Position numbers and translations under genes: made by a program
The notes under the pieces: generated by a model
The model's database searches: none
Told to the model about the DNA's origin: nothing
Seen by the model: the letters and a program-made list of their open reading frames with translations, nothing else
Shown here: piece by piece, positions 1-9,928 of the stretch
Layout: the number at the start of each line of letters is the position of its first letter
How positions within the stretch are numbered: the first letter of the stretch is position 1
NCBI RefSeq assembly: GCF_014050145.1
Contig: NZ_JACFYF010000013.1
Coordinates: 48,025 to 112,024, forward strand
Direction: 5' to 3'
DNA: 64,000 nucleotides
DNA from: Vibrio marinisediminis
GTDB lineage: Bacteria; Pseudomonadota; Gammaproteobacteria; Enterobacterales; Vibrionaceae

Positions 1-1482
1 AACCACTGCAAATCCACGACCTTGATCGCCAGCACGTGCCGCTTCGATCGCCGCATTTAGCGCTAGAAGGTTAGTTTGCTCTGCAATATCACTGATTGTT
101 GAAGTGATAGTGTTGATGTCTTGTGCGTTACGCTCAAGTTCACCAATCACGCGTGCCGCATTTTCTAACTGAGAAGCTAGGTTAGTGATTGAGTCTTGGT
201 TGCGTTTAATAACTCGTTTACCTTGGTCACAGTGATCCGTAGAACCGTAGGCTGAATCTGCGGTAAGTTTTGCATTACCTGCAACTTCTTCTGCCGCTGC
301 TGACATTTCATGAACAGCCGTCGCGATTTGAGATACTTCATTGAGCTGAGTTGCTAATGATTCACTTAAATCCGTCGCCAATTTGGTACTTACTTCAGAT
401 TGACTATCTAAGTTCTTAGATGAATTAGAGATGTCTTGAACAATCTCTTGCAGCTTGGCAATAAACGCATTGACTTGGCTAGCCAAAATACCGATTTCGT
501 CTTGAGTTTTCACTTCAATACGTTTGGTTAAGTCACCGTTGCCTTCTGCTAGATCACGCATTGACTCACTCAGGTTATTCAGTGGAGCAAGTGCACGCTT
601 AACAATGACCCAAGCGATAACAGCAATCATCAGAACTTGTATCAAGCCCATGATAATTAATTGACCTGATAAGCCTTCATGCGATTGAAACGCGTGTTCT
701 TTATCAACGACAATTGTGTAGTACCAATCTGTGTTTGGTACGCGTTTAGATGTAATCAATACGTCAGAACCGGAAATGACGGTTTCTACTAACTCTTGGC
801 TTTGAGCAAGTTTAGTGATTTGTGCAGCACTTAAGTCAGGAGAAATGTTATCGATGGTTTTTAGCGAAAGTTTTGGATCTTTGTGAGCAACAATATTGCC
901 TTTGCTATTAGTTAAAAAGGCTTCGACACCTTCAACCTTAAGATCGATAACATCGCTTACTAAGTTATCAATTTCAACATCAGCACCTAGGACACCAGAG
1001 ATGCTACCTTGAGTAAAAGGTACCGCAATGGTCATGTTCAGACCATTGTTTTGCACGTCATGGTAAGGCTCTGTGATGTTAACGCCACCGGCTTTAATGG
1101 TGTCTTTATACCAATCACGTTGACGTGGGTCATAATCTTCAGGTGTACCTAAATCGATACCAAGAATAAATTGACCATCATCTAGACCAGCATAAGCAAC
1201 ACGGAAGTCGCCAGCTTTAGACGCAGTTGAAAGGTACGGTTGTGCTTCAGAGGGGTCGATAAAAGCGTCAGAAGCAGAACGTACAACATTAATTTTTGCT
1301 TTAATCCATTGATCCATACTCGTCACACTACCGTTAAGTAATGTTGTCGCGTATTGATTAATAGAACGGGTTGTTTCGTCAAATATCTGCTTGCTCGTAA
1401 TATAAGTTTGAGCGGTGGTCATTAGCAAGATAGAGAAAACGAAAGCAAGGGTTAGTTTGTTTTTTATTGATAGCGCAGACAT
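1..1482 (-). CDS. Methyl-accepting chemotaxis protein (partial, 3' end beyond window)
   Basis: The frame is open from the ATG at 1482 to the window edge, giving 494 residues. The order is a short N-terminal membrane segment (about 8-28), a periplasmic dCache-type sensor with a DPRQRDWY motif, a second membrane segment near 270-290, a HAMP region and the start of the signalling domain with the conserved hairpin [15 protein letters not shown]. The tip is present, but the C-terminal half of the signalling rod is off the edge. The start [12 protein letters not shown] follows a GGAAAATACAT leader. It is a close paralogue of the next gene, in the same orientation, so the two look like a tandem duplication. 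The ligand is unknown; dCache receptors often bind amino acids or other small metabolites. Confidence 0.93.
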   Translation of the reverse strand, partial: MSALSIKNKLTLAFVFSILLMTTAQTYITSKQIFDETTRSINQYATTLLNGSVTSMDQWIKAKINVVRSASDAFIDPSEAQPYLSTASKAGDFRVAYAGLDDGQFILGIDLGTPEDYDPRQRDWYKDTIKAGGVNITEPYHDVQNNGLNMTIAVPFTQGSISGVLGADVEIDNLVSDVIDLKVEGVEAFLTNSKGNIVAHKDPKLSLKTIDNISPDLSAAQITKLAQSQELVETVISGSDVLITSKRVPNTDWYYTIVVDKEHAFQSHEGLSGQLIIMGLIQVLMIAVIAWVIVKRALAPLNNLSESMRDLAEGNGDLTKRIEVKTQDEIGILASQVNAFIAKLQEIVQDISNSSKNLDSQSEVSTKLATDLSESLATQLNEVSQIATAVHEMSAAAEEVAGNAKLTADSAYGSTDHCDQGKRVIKRNQDSITNLASQLENAARVIGELERNAQDINTITSTISDIAEQTNLLALNAAIEAARAGDQGRGFAVV

Positions 1483-1763
1483 ATGTATTTTCCAGTACTC
1501 GACAGGGAATCGACGAGAGAATACCAGAGGCGATGAGTGCAAATGCAATAGTGCGATTAAAAATTAGACGCCTATCGCAATATTAATTGATATTACTGAC
1601 TTTATTAGTGTAAAGCGTCGCAAGTTTACATGTTTACAGTGAAAATCAAAGAGTTATGAGCCAGAAGCGGTTAACTAATTCAAGCATAATTTGTTTATTT
1701 AAATATACATTTAAATTTCAATGTAATTACAAAGGTAATTTATTTGTAACGAATGGGGTGCAT

Positions 1764-1788
1764 AAAAAAGCCCTGAATATCAGGGCTT
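1764..1788 (-). terminator. Rho-independent terminator after the second chemoreceptor
   Basis: On the minus strand AAGCCCTGA and TCAGGGCTT form a 9-bp stem with a 3-nt loop, followed by six T. It lies 15 bases past the stop of the 1803-3683 gene. Confidence 0.85.
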
Positions 1789-1802
1789 AGAAAATAAAGA
1801 AA

Positions 1803-3683
1803 TTAGTATTTAAAGAGGTGAACTTGTTGATTAAGTCTTCTCGATATTTGTCTTAGATCTTCCGACAGTGAACTTGAGTTGCGTGATTCTTCAGAGAGAA
1901 GCGATGAAAGGTCATTCGCTTGCTGAATATTTTTGCTTACTTCCTCAGTTACTGTTCGTTGTTCGGAGGCGGCATTGGAAATTTGTGACGCCATGTCTGA
2001 AATTTCCTGAATCGAAATAGTAATTCTCTCCAAAGCTTCTGTTGCATTATTTGCATCGTCAACACTAGAAGCAGCAAGTTCGCGACTTTGATTCATTGAA
2101 TGAACCGCTTCCAGGCTGTTTTTCTGCAAGCTTTCGATCATTTCACGGATTTTAACCGTAGAACTATGAGTACGTTGCGACAACACGCGTACCTCATCAG
2201 CTACGACGGCAAAACCTCGACCTTGCTCACCAGCACGCGCGGCTTCAATGGCGGCATTGAGAGCGAGTAGGTTGGTTTGTTCTGAAATATCACTGATGGT
2301 AGAAATAATCGTGTTGATGTCTTGCGCATTGCGTTCCAACTCGCCAATAACGTTCGACGCATTTTCTAACTGAGAGGCAAGGCTGGTTATTGACTCTTGG
2401 TTTCGTCCAATCACTCGTTTACCTTGTTCACAGTTGTCTGTTGAACTGTAGGCAGAGTCGGCAGTTAATTTGGCATTGTTCGCTACTTCTTCTGCTGTGG
2501 CAGACATTTCATGAACGGCGGTTGCTATTTGTGATATCTCGTTTAACTGCGCCGAGAGTGAATCACTGATCTCTTTTGCAACTTTGGTACTGACTTCAGA
2601 TTGGCTATTTAGATTGTCAGATGAGTCGGAAATGTCGTGGACAATCTCTTGAAGTTTAGCGATAAACGCATTGACTTGAGTTGCAAGAAGACCAATTTCA
2701 TCTTTTGTATCAACCACCATGCGTTTAGTTAAATCACCATTACCTTCGGCTAGATCACGCATTGAATCGGTTAGATGGTTCAGTGGTGCCAAGGCTCTTT
2801 TAACAATAACCAGTGCAATCACCGCAATGATCAAGACTTGTAAGCAACCCATAAACATCGACTGACCAATTAACAAATGGTGAGATTGGAATGCATAGTC
2901 TTTATCAATCACTATGGTGTAAAACCAATCGGTATTAGGAATGGCTTTTGATGTAATCAATACATCAGTGTTCGAAATGACGGCTTCAACCAAATCAGTA
3001 CTAGTAGAAAGTTGATTGATGGTATTAACGTTTAGATCGGAAGAGATTTGTTGGATATCTTTCAGTGTTAGTGACTTGTCTTCATGGGCAACAATTTTGC
3101 CTTTACTGTTGGTCAAGAACGCCGTAACACCTTCATCATCAATTTGCACCGCATTGCTGACCAGTGTATCGATTTCTACGTCGGCACCTAGGACGCCTTT
3201 CACGCCGCCAGCAGAGAATGAATCCGCTACAGTAATGACCAGTTTGTTGGATGCCGCATCAAGATAAGGTTCGGTAATATTGACGCCCCCTTTGTTTATC
3301 GTGTCGGTATACCAGTCACGAGTTCTTGGGTCAAAGCCCTCTGGGATATCGAGATCGACGCCAAGTAAGAATTCACCACTGTCTAGAGCGGCATAAACAA
3401 CACGTAAATTACCTGACTTAGTAGCTTGGGCAAGATAAGACTCAGGATCACCTTGGTTGATGAATGCGTCAGAAGAAGAGCGGACTACATCGATTTTAGA
3501 GGTGAACCATTGGTCCATACTCTCGACTTTACCATCGAGTAGAGTGTTTCCATATTGGGTTATTGAATGTTGTGTTTCGTCTAGAATTTGCTTACTTGTT
3601 AAATATGTCTGAACGGCAGTCATAATTAAGATAGCGAATACGAAGGCGAGGGTAAGTTTGTTTTTAATTGATAGCGCTGACAT
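1803..3683 (-). CDS. Methyl-accepting chemotaxis protein, dCache type
   Basis: This is a 626-residue chemoreceptor, complete in the window. It has an N-terminal membrane anchor, a periplasmic dCache sensor (about 35-265, with a DPRTRDWY motif), a second membrane helix near 270-290, HAMP, and a cytoplasmic signalling rod with the tip [15 protein letters not shown] that contacts CheA/CheW. I chose the start [10 protein letters not shown] at 3683 because it aligns with the tandem paralogue and sits about 11 nt after AAGGA; the frame also has ATGs at 3689 and 3692. Sensor domains of the two paralogues differ more than their signalling domains, as expected for ligand divergence after duplication. 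There is no obvious C-terminal CheR-binding pentapeptide (it ends HLFKY). Confidence 0.93.
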   Translation of the reverse strand: MSALSIKNKLTLAFVFAILIMTAVQTYLTSKQILDETQHSITQYGNTLLDGKVESMDQWFTSKIDVVRSSSDAFINQGDPESYLAQATKSGNLRVVYAALDSGEFLLGVDLDIPEGFDPRTRDWYTDTINKGGVNITEPYLDAASNKLVITVADSFSAGGVKGVLGADVEIDTLVSNAVQIDDEGVTAFLTNSKGKIVAHEDKSLTLKDIQQISSDLNVNTINQLSTSTDLVEAVISNTDVLITSKAIPNTDWFYTIVIDKDYAFQSHHLLIGQSMFMGCLQVLIIAVIALVIVKRALAPLNHLTDSMRDLAEGNGDLTKRMVVDTKDEIGLLATQVNAFIAKLQEIVHDISDSSDNLNSQSEVSTKVAKEISDSLSAQLNEISQIATAVHEMSATAEEVANNAKLTADSAYSSTDNCEQGKRVIGRNQESITSLASQLENASNVIGELERNAQDINTIISTISDISEQTNLLALNAAIEAARAGEQGRGFAVVADEVRVLSQRTHSSTVKIREMIESLQKNSLEAVHSMNQSRELAASSVDDANNATEALERITISIQEISDMASQISNAASEQRTVTEEVSKNIQQANDLSSLLSEESRNSSSLSEDLRQISRRLNQQVHLFKY

Positions 3684-3859
3684 ATACATCATTTTCCTTA
3701 CATCAACATATGAGCCAGCGCAGAATATCAAACGCTGTACGGAAAAGTATGTTAATGAGTTGAAATCTTGATGTTGCTCACGTTAAAGCACGCTATTGAT
3801 GTTGTAGTCAATTTAACCTTGATTAACACAATATCAATAGCGGTGTATCTGTGGCGTAA

Positions 3860-4378
3860 TTAGTACTGGAAGCGCACCGACATGGTGATTTGAGGGCCGT
3901 AAATGCCGTAATTACGGGTTTCTGCTGAAAGCGATAGTTGGGACGTTGAATGGAAACGAACACCTGCATGGAACACCGAGCTTTCATCGAGTCGACCCAT
4001 ACGCGTTGTCGCTTCAATCTGATCTGTTAACCACATACGTAAGCCAATGTTAAATTCCGGAACAGTTTCGCGATCTTTATTGTAAGAGTCAGGATAACTG
4101 ATGCTGTGTACCAGTGCTTGTCCAAAGACATCGGCAAATTGGTTAATTGGACCATTAAAGCCAAATCCAGCCGCAACATCAGCGTCGCCATCAAATTGGC
4201 TGTCCGCTCTGGCGACAAAATGCACGTTTTCAAGCATCATCAAGCTAAATTCAGTGCCAGAGAAACGTGGATCGATTGATGTTCTAAACTCTAAATAGTT
4301 ATAACTAAAATTGTTAGCTAGAGCAGCTGGTGCAGCCATCGAACAGGCTAAAGCAGCTAAAAGGACGGTTTTCTTCAA
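3860..4378 (-). CDS. Predicted outer-membrane beta-barrel protein
   Basis: The 172-residue protein starts with a signal peptide (basic MKK, then an Ala-rich core ending near ALANN). The mature part has alternating hydrophobic/polar strands and ends RFQY, an aromatic C-terminus as recognised by the Bam machinery. At about 150 mature residues it would suit a small 8-strand barrel. The start codon is TTG at 4378, supported by GGAG seven bases upstream. I recognise no named family. It lies in the same orientation as the YgiW-like gene 86 bases upstream and could be co-transcribed with it. Confidence 0.7.
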   Translation of the reverse strand: MKKTVLLAALACSMAAPAALANNFSYNYLEFRTSIDPRFSGTEFSLMMLENVHFVARADSQFDGDADVAAGFGFNGPINQFADVFGQALVHSISYPDSYNKDRETVPEFNIGLRMWLTDQIEATTRMGRLDESSVFHAGVRFHSTSQLSLSAETRNYGIYGPQITMSVRFQY

Positions 4379-4464
4379 GGTAATTCTCCAACGATCAGCA
4401 CAGACACAGAAAAGGCCTGCATAGGCAGACCTTGTTAGTTATTTTACCTTTAAATCTTAAAGAT

Positions 4465-4833
4465 TTATAGCACTTGAATGCGATCAACCTCTATCTCAGG
4501 TGTGCTGCCACCTTCAAACTCACCAAACAGCCTAACCTGAGTAGTCGCGTCAAGTGTTTGTTTCAACACAATGTCATCATCAAGCTCTACTCTAACTTCT
4601 GATTCGCCATCGCTGAAAATGAAGTTTTCATGGTCAAGTTGACGTATTAATTTACCTTCTAAGACCACTTTTTGTTCGGTGAACATGCTGCTATCAGCAA
4701 GTAAGTTGGTCAAGTTTGTGAGTTCAACGGGCCCCTTATATTGAATCATATTTTGGTTGTGCTGTTGATCTCCACCAGCAAGAGCGATAGTAGGAGCAAG
4801 GATAAGTACAGCTGCTGCGATAATCTTTTTCAT
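4465..4833 (-). CDS. YgiW/YdeI-type periplasmic OB-fold protein (BOF domain)
   Basis: This 122-residue exported protein has a clear signal peptide (MKKIIAAAVLILAPTIALAG). The body has the BOF pattern: QYKGP near the mature N-terminus, then VLEGKLIRQL, FIFSDG, VRVELDDDI and VRLFGEFEGG. YgiW/YdeI family members are periplasmic OB-fold proteins tied to peroxide, acid and cationic-peptide stress in enterics. AAGGAAA lies seven bases before the ATG. The ligand is not known; the role here is inferred from the family. Confidence 0.85.
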   Translation of the reverse strand: MKKIIAAAVLILAPTIALAGGDQQHNQNMIQYKGPVELTNLTNLLADSSMFTEQKVVLEGKLIRQLDHENFIFSDGESEVRVELDDDIVLKQTLDATTQVRLFGEFEGGSTPEIEVDRIQVL

Positions 4834-5012
4834 GGGGTTTCCTTAATGCTAATTGTTTAATGTCGTGCCTTTGTTTGATGGTGCTATTAAACAATAAGCA
4901 ATGTGAACTAATACTGATGACAGCATTCATTTTCCATTCATATTTTTATTAGTATTAGCATTCTAAAGCCGATATCATTCTTACAAAGTAATCAATAATA
5001 TAGCTGGTTAAT

Positions 5013-6479
5013 ATGTATCCACCGTTCAAGGCGTTAATGGTTCAAGGCACAACTTCTGATGCAGGCAAAAGTGTATTGGTTGCTGGTTTGTGTCGAGTAT
5101 TGGCGCGAAAGGGCATTAATGTTGCACCTTTTAAACCGCAAAACATGGCACTAAACAGTGCTGTAACACGTGACGGTGGTGAAATAGGTCGAGCGCAAGC
5201 GGTTCAGGCTGCTGCTTGTAATATTGAGCCGACAGTACATATGAATCCAGTATTGTTAAAACCAAATTCTGATACTGGCGCTCAGGTTATTTTGCAAGGC
5301 AAAGCTTTAACCAATATGGAAGCGACGGGTTACCACGACTATAAGCGTATCGCGATGGATACGGTTATTGACTCTTTTGAACGATTGGTTGATGAGTTTG
5401 ATTCCATCATGATTGAGGGTGCAGGCAGCCCTGCGGAGATAAACCTACGGGCAAATGATATTGCCAATATGGGGTTCGCTGAAAAAGCGGATGTTCCGGT
5501 CATTATCGTCGCGGACATTGATAGAGGTGGTGTATTTGCTCATCTATATGGCACGTTAGAATTACTCTCTCAAAGTGAGCAAGATCGGGTGATTGGTTTT
5601 GTCATTAATCGCTTCCGAGGTGATATTGCACTACTTCAATCGGGGCTTGATTGGTTGGAAGAAAAAACCGGTAAACCTGTGATTGGCGTGCTGCCATATC
5701 TGCACGGCTTTGACTTAGAAGCAGAAGACGCAATAGATAACCAACAACAACTCTCAGAGCAAGCTAAGTTGGTGATTAAAGTTCCGGTGTTTACTCGAAT
5801 TAGTAATCACACAGATTTTGATGTGTTACGACAGCATCCCGACATTGACTTGCAATATATAGGTAAAGGTCAGTCGCTTTCGGGTGCCGATGTGATCATA
5901 TTACCTGGTTCAAAATCAACACGTTCAGATTTGGCTTATTTACGCAGCCAAGGCTGGGATAAAGAAATCGCGAAGCATTTACGATTTGGCGGAAAAGTGC
6001 TTGGTATTTGTGGCGGCTTTCAAATGCTAGGAAAAGAGGTAAATGATCCTCTTGGAATTGAAGGCGAACCGGGAACAACACCAGGTTTAGGTTACTTAGA
6101 TACAGTCACCACAATGACCACCCACAAAAAGCTGACTAAAGTAAAAGGTCAACTAAACTTACTTGGTAAACAAGCCACAGTATCAGGGTATGAAATCCAT
6201 GCTGGTGAGAGCACCATTGAAGGTCAACAACCTATTTTGCTTGAGGGCGGACAGATGGATGGCAGTGTCAGTGACTGTGGGCAACTGTTTGGTACTTATC
6301 TACATGGTGTGTTTGATGATGCACAAGCGCTTTCATTACTTTGTGAGTGGATGGGGGCTGAAAATATTGCTACTGTCGACCATCACGCCAACCAAGAGCG
6401 AGCAATCAATCGTATTGCTGATGCGATTGAAGAACATTTAAAGTTGGATTTACTGTGGCCTGAATTAGGCAATCAATAA
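5013..6479 (+). CDS. cobQ: Cobyric acid synthase, glutamine-hydrolysing
   Basis: CobQ/CbiP amidates the b, d, e and g side chains of adenosyl-cobyrinic a,c-diamide in B12 synthesis, using glutamine and ATP. The protein has 488 residues, normal for the family. The N-terminal dethiobiotin-synthetase-like domain shows the nucleotide loop [10 protein letters not shown] (about 10-19) and [12 protein letters not shown]; the C-terminal type-1 amidotransferase has the nucleophile in [10 protein letters not shown]. The ATG at 5037 ([12 protein letters not shown] six bases upstream) is an alternative start. The gene runs straight into modA with a one-base overlap. No other cobalamin gene is in the window and I see no B12 riboswitch upstream. 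Confidence 0.93.
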   Translation: MYPPFKALMVQGTTSDAGKSVLVAGLCRVLARKGINVAPFKPQNMALNSAVTRDGGEIGRAQAVQAAACNIEPTVHMNPVLLKPNSDTGAQVILQGKALTNMEATGYHDYKRIAMDTVIDSFERLVDEFDSIMIEGAGSPAEINLRANDIANMGFAEKADVPVIIVADIDRGGVFAHLYGTLELLSQSEQDRVIGFVINRFRGDIALLQSGLDWLEEKTGKPVIGVLPYLHGFDLEAEDAIDNQQQLSEQAKLVIKVPVFTRISNHTDFDVLRQHPDIDLQYIGKGQSLSGADVIILPGSKSTRSDLAYLRSQGWDKEIAKHLRFGGKVLGICGGFQMLGKEVNDPLGIEGEPGTTPGLGYLDTVTTMTTHKKLTKVKGQLNLLGKQATVSGYEIHAGESTIEGQQPILLEGGQMDGSVSDCGQLFGTYLHGVFDDAQALSLLCEWMGAENIATVDHHANQERAINRIADAIEEHLKLDLLWPELGNQ

Positions 6480-7258
6480 TGATGTTTACGTTAAAACGAT
6501 TTACCCAATGCGTGTCGCTGCTCTTTACTATGGTGGTGTTTTCTCAAATCTCGTTTGCTCAAGATGCATCATCTCAGCAAACCATTCGAGTTTATGCAGC
6601 ATCCTCTTTAACCAACGCACTAAATGAACTAATCACCCAATACGAGAACACGCATGATGTCGATATCGTCGCTATTTATGGTGGGTCTTCGTCATTAGCA
6701 AGACAAGTTGAACAAGGTGCCCCTGCTGATTTGTTTATTTCCGCCAATGAGCTCTGGGTAAAACACCTCGAGAGGCAAGGTGTCGCGAAGCAAGAAGATA
6801 TTCATATCTTTAGCCAGAATCGTTTAGTGGTCATTGCGCCAAAAGGTACCGTAGGTGAGTTGGATATTACTCAACAAAGTTCGTGGTTAAATATGCTTAA
6901 AGATAGCCGCCTAGCTATTGGTCAACCTAACGCCGTGCCTGCGGGCATTTATGCAAAACAATCGCTTGAATCTTTAGGTGTGTGGGCGGGGTTAAGTAAA
7001 CACTTAGCACCAACCAGCAACGTTCGTATTTCATTAACGCTGGTGGAGCGAGGTGAAGCTGCATTAGGAATCGTTTATCAATCTGATGTGATGGTGTCTG
7101 AAAAAGTACGTGTTATGCACACATTTGACGAAGCTTCTCATGACCCGATTCGCTACCCACTGGTGCAACTAACGGCTTCTCAATCGGTGACGCAGTTTAT
7201 GCAGTTTCTACTTAGTGAAAGCGCAAGTAAAACGCTTGTAGAGTATGGTTTTAACTAG
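6479..7258 (+). CDS. modA: Molybdate ABC transporter substrate-binding protein
   Basis: This 259-residue periplasmic protein binds molybdate or tungstate and delivers it to ModBC. It has a signal peptide ending near SFAQ, then the ModA signatures VYAASSLTNAL, YGGSSSLARQVEQGAPAD and FISANELW. The first ATG shares its A with the cobQ stop; a second ATG follows at once, so either may be used. It is first of the modABC genes, which overlap tightly. I see no convincing ModE operator in front of it, which fits transcription from the cobQ promoter. Confidence 0.93.
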   Translation: MMFTLKRFTQCVSLLFTMVVFSQISFAQDASSQQTIRVYAASSLTNALNELITQYENTHDVDIVAIYGGSSSLARQVEQGAPADLFISANELWVKHLERQGVAKQEDIHIFSQNRLVVIAPKGTVGELDITQQSSWLNMLKDSRLAIGQPNAVPAGIYAKQSLESLGVWAGLSKHLAPTSNVRISLTLVERGEAALGIVYQSDVMVSEKVRVMHTFDEASHDPIRYPLVQLTASQSVTQFMQFLLSESASKTLVEYGFN

Positions 7259-7961
7259 AGGTTACGGTTTGCTTTCAGAATACGAATACCAGGCGCTTAT
7301 CTTAAGTATTAAAGTTTCGCTCTATGCGGTTGTATGGTTGATTCCAATAGGGGTATCACTCGCGTGGTTGCTTGCGAAAAAGCAATTTGTCGGTAAATCC
7401 ATCATTGATAGTTTGATTCACTTACCTCTCGTTCTTCCTCCTGTGGTTATCGGTTATCTACTGTTGGTGGTTATGGGGCGCAAAGGTATTGTTGGTGAAT
7501 GGCTTTATGAATCATTCGGTCTCTCTTTTGCTTTTAATTGGAAAGGGGCCGTGCTCGCCAGTATTGTAGTGGCACTACCCTTGATGGTTCGCGCCATTCG
7601 GCTGAGCTTTGAAAATGTCGACAGTAAATTAGAACAAGCCGCGTCTACATTAGGTGCTTCTCCGATTAAAGTCTTTTTTACGATCACTTTACCGTTAACA
7701 TTACCGGGCATTATTACTGGTACTATGCTTGCCTTCGCCCGTAGCCTTGGTGAGTTTGGTGCGACCATTAGTTTTGTCTCTAACATTCCTGGTGAAACGC
7801 AAACCATCCCTCTAGCCATGTACACTTTTATCGAAACACCAGGTTCGGAACTCGAAGCGATGCGATTGTGTGTTATTTCGGTTGTTATAGCGTTGAGTTC
7901 TTTGTTGGTCTCTGAGTGGATGTCGAGGCAATGCTCTCGTCGATTAGGGGCGAAGCAATGA
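7245..7961 (+). CDS. modB: Molybdate ABC transporter permease
   Basis: This is the inner-membrane permease of the molybdate importer, 238 residues with about five membrane segments. It carries the EAA coupling loop near AASTLGASPIKVFFTITLPL and FARSLGEFGAT. The ATG at 7245 overlaps modA by 14 bases. A TTG at 7269 with AGAGG about 7 bases upstream is an alternative that would match the shorter N-terminus of known ModB proteins. Its stop overlaps the modC start by four bases (ATGA), indicating translational coupling. Confidence 0.93.
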   Translation: MVLTRGYGLLSEYEYQALILSIKVSLYAVVWLIPIGVSLAWLLAKKQFVGKSIIDSLIHLPLVLPPVVIGYLLLVVMGRKGIVGEWLYESFGLSFAFNWKGAVLASIVVALPLMVRAIRLSFENVDSKLEQAASTLGASPIKVFFTITLPLTLPGIITGTMLAFARSLGEFGATISFVSNIPGETQTIPLAMYTFIETPGSELEAMRLCVISVVIALSSLLVSEWMSRQCSRRLGAKQ

Positions 7962-9064
7962 ACAAACTAAAGATAGAATTTAGACAAAATCTTGGCAATA
8001 CCGCATTTGATATTAATGTTGAGCTACCAGCGCAGGGGATAACCGCTATATTCGGTCGTTCTGGAGCGGGTAAAACGACGTTGATTAACGCTGTTGCTGG
8101 TTTAACCCAGTTAGATTCAGGACGAATTGAGATAAACCACCGCATACTGTTTTGCCAACAAGCGGGAATTAATATTCCAACACGTCAGCGGCGAATTGGT
8201 TATGTCTTTCAAGAGTCGCGCCTATTTCCTCATTACCGTGTGAAAGGCAACCTACTTTATGGCGCTCCGGAAAGTGACAACGACTACTTTAATCAAATTG
8301 TCGATTTACTTGAGTTAAGAATGCTATTAGACCGCTTTCCTATTGAACTCTCTGGTGGTGAGAAGCAGCGAGTCGCGATTGGTAGAGCGTTGCTGACCAA
8401 ACCCGATATATTACTCATGGATGAGCCGTTAGCATCACTGGACTTGCCGCGAAAGCGTGAGGTGTTGCCATTTTTGGAGCACTTAGCCAACAATGTCAAT
8501 ATTCCTATCCTCTATGTCACACATAGCCTGAATGAAATCATTCGTCTTGCTGATCACATCGTGGTTGTGGATCAGGGCAAGGTAGTGACGACGGGTTCTA
8601 TCGAGCAAGTATGGGCCTCAAATGCGATGCGTCCGTGGCAATCCTTCGCGGGTCAAAGCTCGTTATTTGAAGCTAAGTTGATTGAGCAAATTGAGGAATA
8701 TGCGCTGTCTGGACTTGAATTGGCAGAAGGTGTCATGCTATGGGTACAAAAGGTTGAAGAACAGTTGCAAAGTAATGTTCGTCTGCAAGTTCGTGCTAAT
8801 GATGTCTCGATTAACCTAGATAAGCCTGAGCGCAGTTCGATACGAAATGTCTTGCCTGCAGAAATTGTCGAGTTGCAAACCCAAAGCCACGGTAGCCACC
8901 GTCAAAGTGTTTCGGTTAAACTCAAATTGGCGCCTGATTGTTATTTGTGGGCAACCATAACCGCTTGGGCGAGAGAAGATCTCGGTTTAGAAATAGGTAT
9001 GAAGGTATACGCGCAAATCAAAGGGGTCAGTGTTACTCAGCGCGATATCGCATTATCACACTAG
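7958..9064 (+). CDS. modC: Molybdate ABC transporter ATP-binding protein
   Basis: ModC powers molybdate uptake through ModB. The 368-residue protein has Walker A GRSGAGKTT, Q-loop FQESRLFPH, signature LSGGEKQRVAIGRALL, Walker B ILLMDEPLASLD and a switch histidine in YVTHS. A C-terminal Mop/TOBE domain follows (about 290-360, VRLQVRANDVSI). The frame is open further upstream to 7916, but the ATG at 7958 overlapping the modB stop gives the expected ModC N-terminus MNKLKIEF. Confidence 0.95.
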   Translation: MNKLKIEFRQNLGNTAFDINVELPAQGITAIFGRSGAGKTTLINAVAGLTQLDSGRIEINHRILFCQQAGINIPTRQRRIGYVFQESRLFPHYRVKGNLLYGAPESDNDYFNQIVDLLELRMLLDRFPIELSGGEKQRVAIGRALLTKPDILLMDEPLASLDLPRKREVLPFLEHLANNVNIPILYVTHSLNEIIRLADHIVVVDQGKVVTTGSIEQVWASNAMRPWQSFAGQSSLFEAKLIEQIEEYALSGLELAEGVMLWVQKVEEQLQSNVRLQVRANDVSINLDKPERSSIRNVLPAEIVELQTQSHGSHRQSVSVKLKLAPDCYLWATITAWAREDLGLEIGMKVYAQIKGVSVTQRDIALSH

Positions 9065-9173
9065 TTTTTTGCCCAATCGCAGTAATAGTGACCATTCTTA
9101 TGTGAGGAAGCGCTTGAGCGCTAAGGCTATATTCACTAGAATGGCGCGATTTTATTTATTACAGGTCATGAAC

Positions 9174-9422
9174 ATGAACGACACTAAATCGCTTCCAGCT
9201 TTACCGGATCACCTTTCAGGTAACCCACGTAGCCCGTTCTATGTAGCAGAAGTTTTTGAACACCAAATCGGTATCCGCTTAAATGGCAAAGAGCGTACTG
9301 ATGTTGAAGAATACTGCATCAGTGAAGGTTGGGTTAAAGTGGCTGCGCACAAAGCGCTAGACCGCCGCGGTCAACCATTGTTGATGACGCTAAAAGGCAC
9401 AGTTGAAGCGTACTACTGCTAA
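9174..9422 (+). CDS. DUF3297 family protein
   Basis: This 82-residue acidic protein contains SPFYVAEVFEHQIGIRLNGKER, VEEYC and EGWV (here quoted in part), the pattern of the DUF3297 family of small gammaproteobacterial proteins of unknown function. I chose the ATG at 9174 because ACAGG lies about nine bases upstream; the in-frame ATG at 9168 is too close to it. It reads in the same direction as modC but has its own leader of about 110 bases and a terminator behind it. Confidence 0.82.
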   Translation: MNDTKSLPALPDHLSGNPRSPFYVAEVFEHQIGIRLNGKERTDVEEYCISEGWVKVAAHKALDRRGQPLLMTLKGTVEAYYC

Positions 9423-9518
9423 TTAGTTAGACAAACCATAATTCAAGCAGGGTGGTATTTATGTCACCAAGCCGAATTGAATGGGTTCGTCATAATTGTT
9501 ATGTATGCTCACCTCTAT

Positions 9519-9552
9519 ACAGGACCTAGATCTATTTTAGGTCCTGTTTGTT
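9519..9552 (+). terminator. Terminator downstream of the DUF3297 gene
   Basis: ACAGGACCTA pairs with TAGGTCCTGT (10 bp, 9-nt loop), followed by a T-rich tail (TTGTTTG). It could also serve the convergent small gene ending at 9676. Confidence 0.7.
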
Positions 9553-9675
9553 TGTAGACAATTCAGTTCAAATTGTTTTGCTTCAAGACAATACCTTCCT
9601 CCATAAATCCTCCGCTTTACTCTTTTCGAATAGACATATTTAACCGGTATCACATAGCTAGCGATCAAGGTGTTG

Positions 9676-9903
9676 CTATTTTGCTTCACTATTTTTTTGC
9701 TGATCTTGCTCTTCTTTATAACCGAGAGTTCGAATGTGTTCACCATGAATGGTGTTTTTCATCAACGCCCATAACGCAGCCAAAAATCGTTTGTGCAAGG
9801 CATGATGTCGAATGTATTTGTAGTGAATATAGACATAGAGAATGACAAAGGTAACGAGTGCGAGCGCGATACCGTAAGTTTCATAGAGAGAAAGGAAATT
9901 CAT
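9676..9903 (-). CDS. Small single-pass membrane protein, unknown function
   Basis: The 75-residue protein has one hydrophobic helix (about 8-27, IALALVTFVILYVYI) followed by a basic, His-rich segment (HYKYIRHHALHKR) and a polar tail. AAGG lies about eight bases before the ATG. It starts 25 bases after the MATE transporter stop on the same strand, so the two are probably co-transcribed. No recognised family; it may be an accessory subunit of the exporter, but that rests only on position. Confidence 0.6.
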   Translation of the reverse strand: MNFLSLYETYGIALALVTFVILYVYIHYKYIRHHALHKRFLAALWALMKNTIHGEHIRTLGYKEEQDQQKNSEAK

Positions 9904-9928
9904 AAAGTAAGCCTTAAAGTATTGACGA

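Noticed and set aside
4934-5012. B12 riboswitch before cobQ
   Set aside because: The gap is too short (about 80 bases to the next start) and no B12-box sequence is visible.
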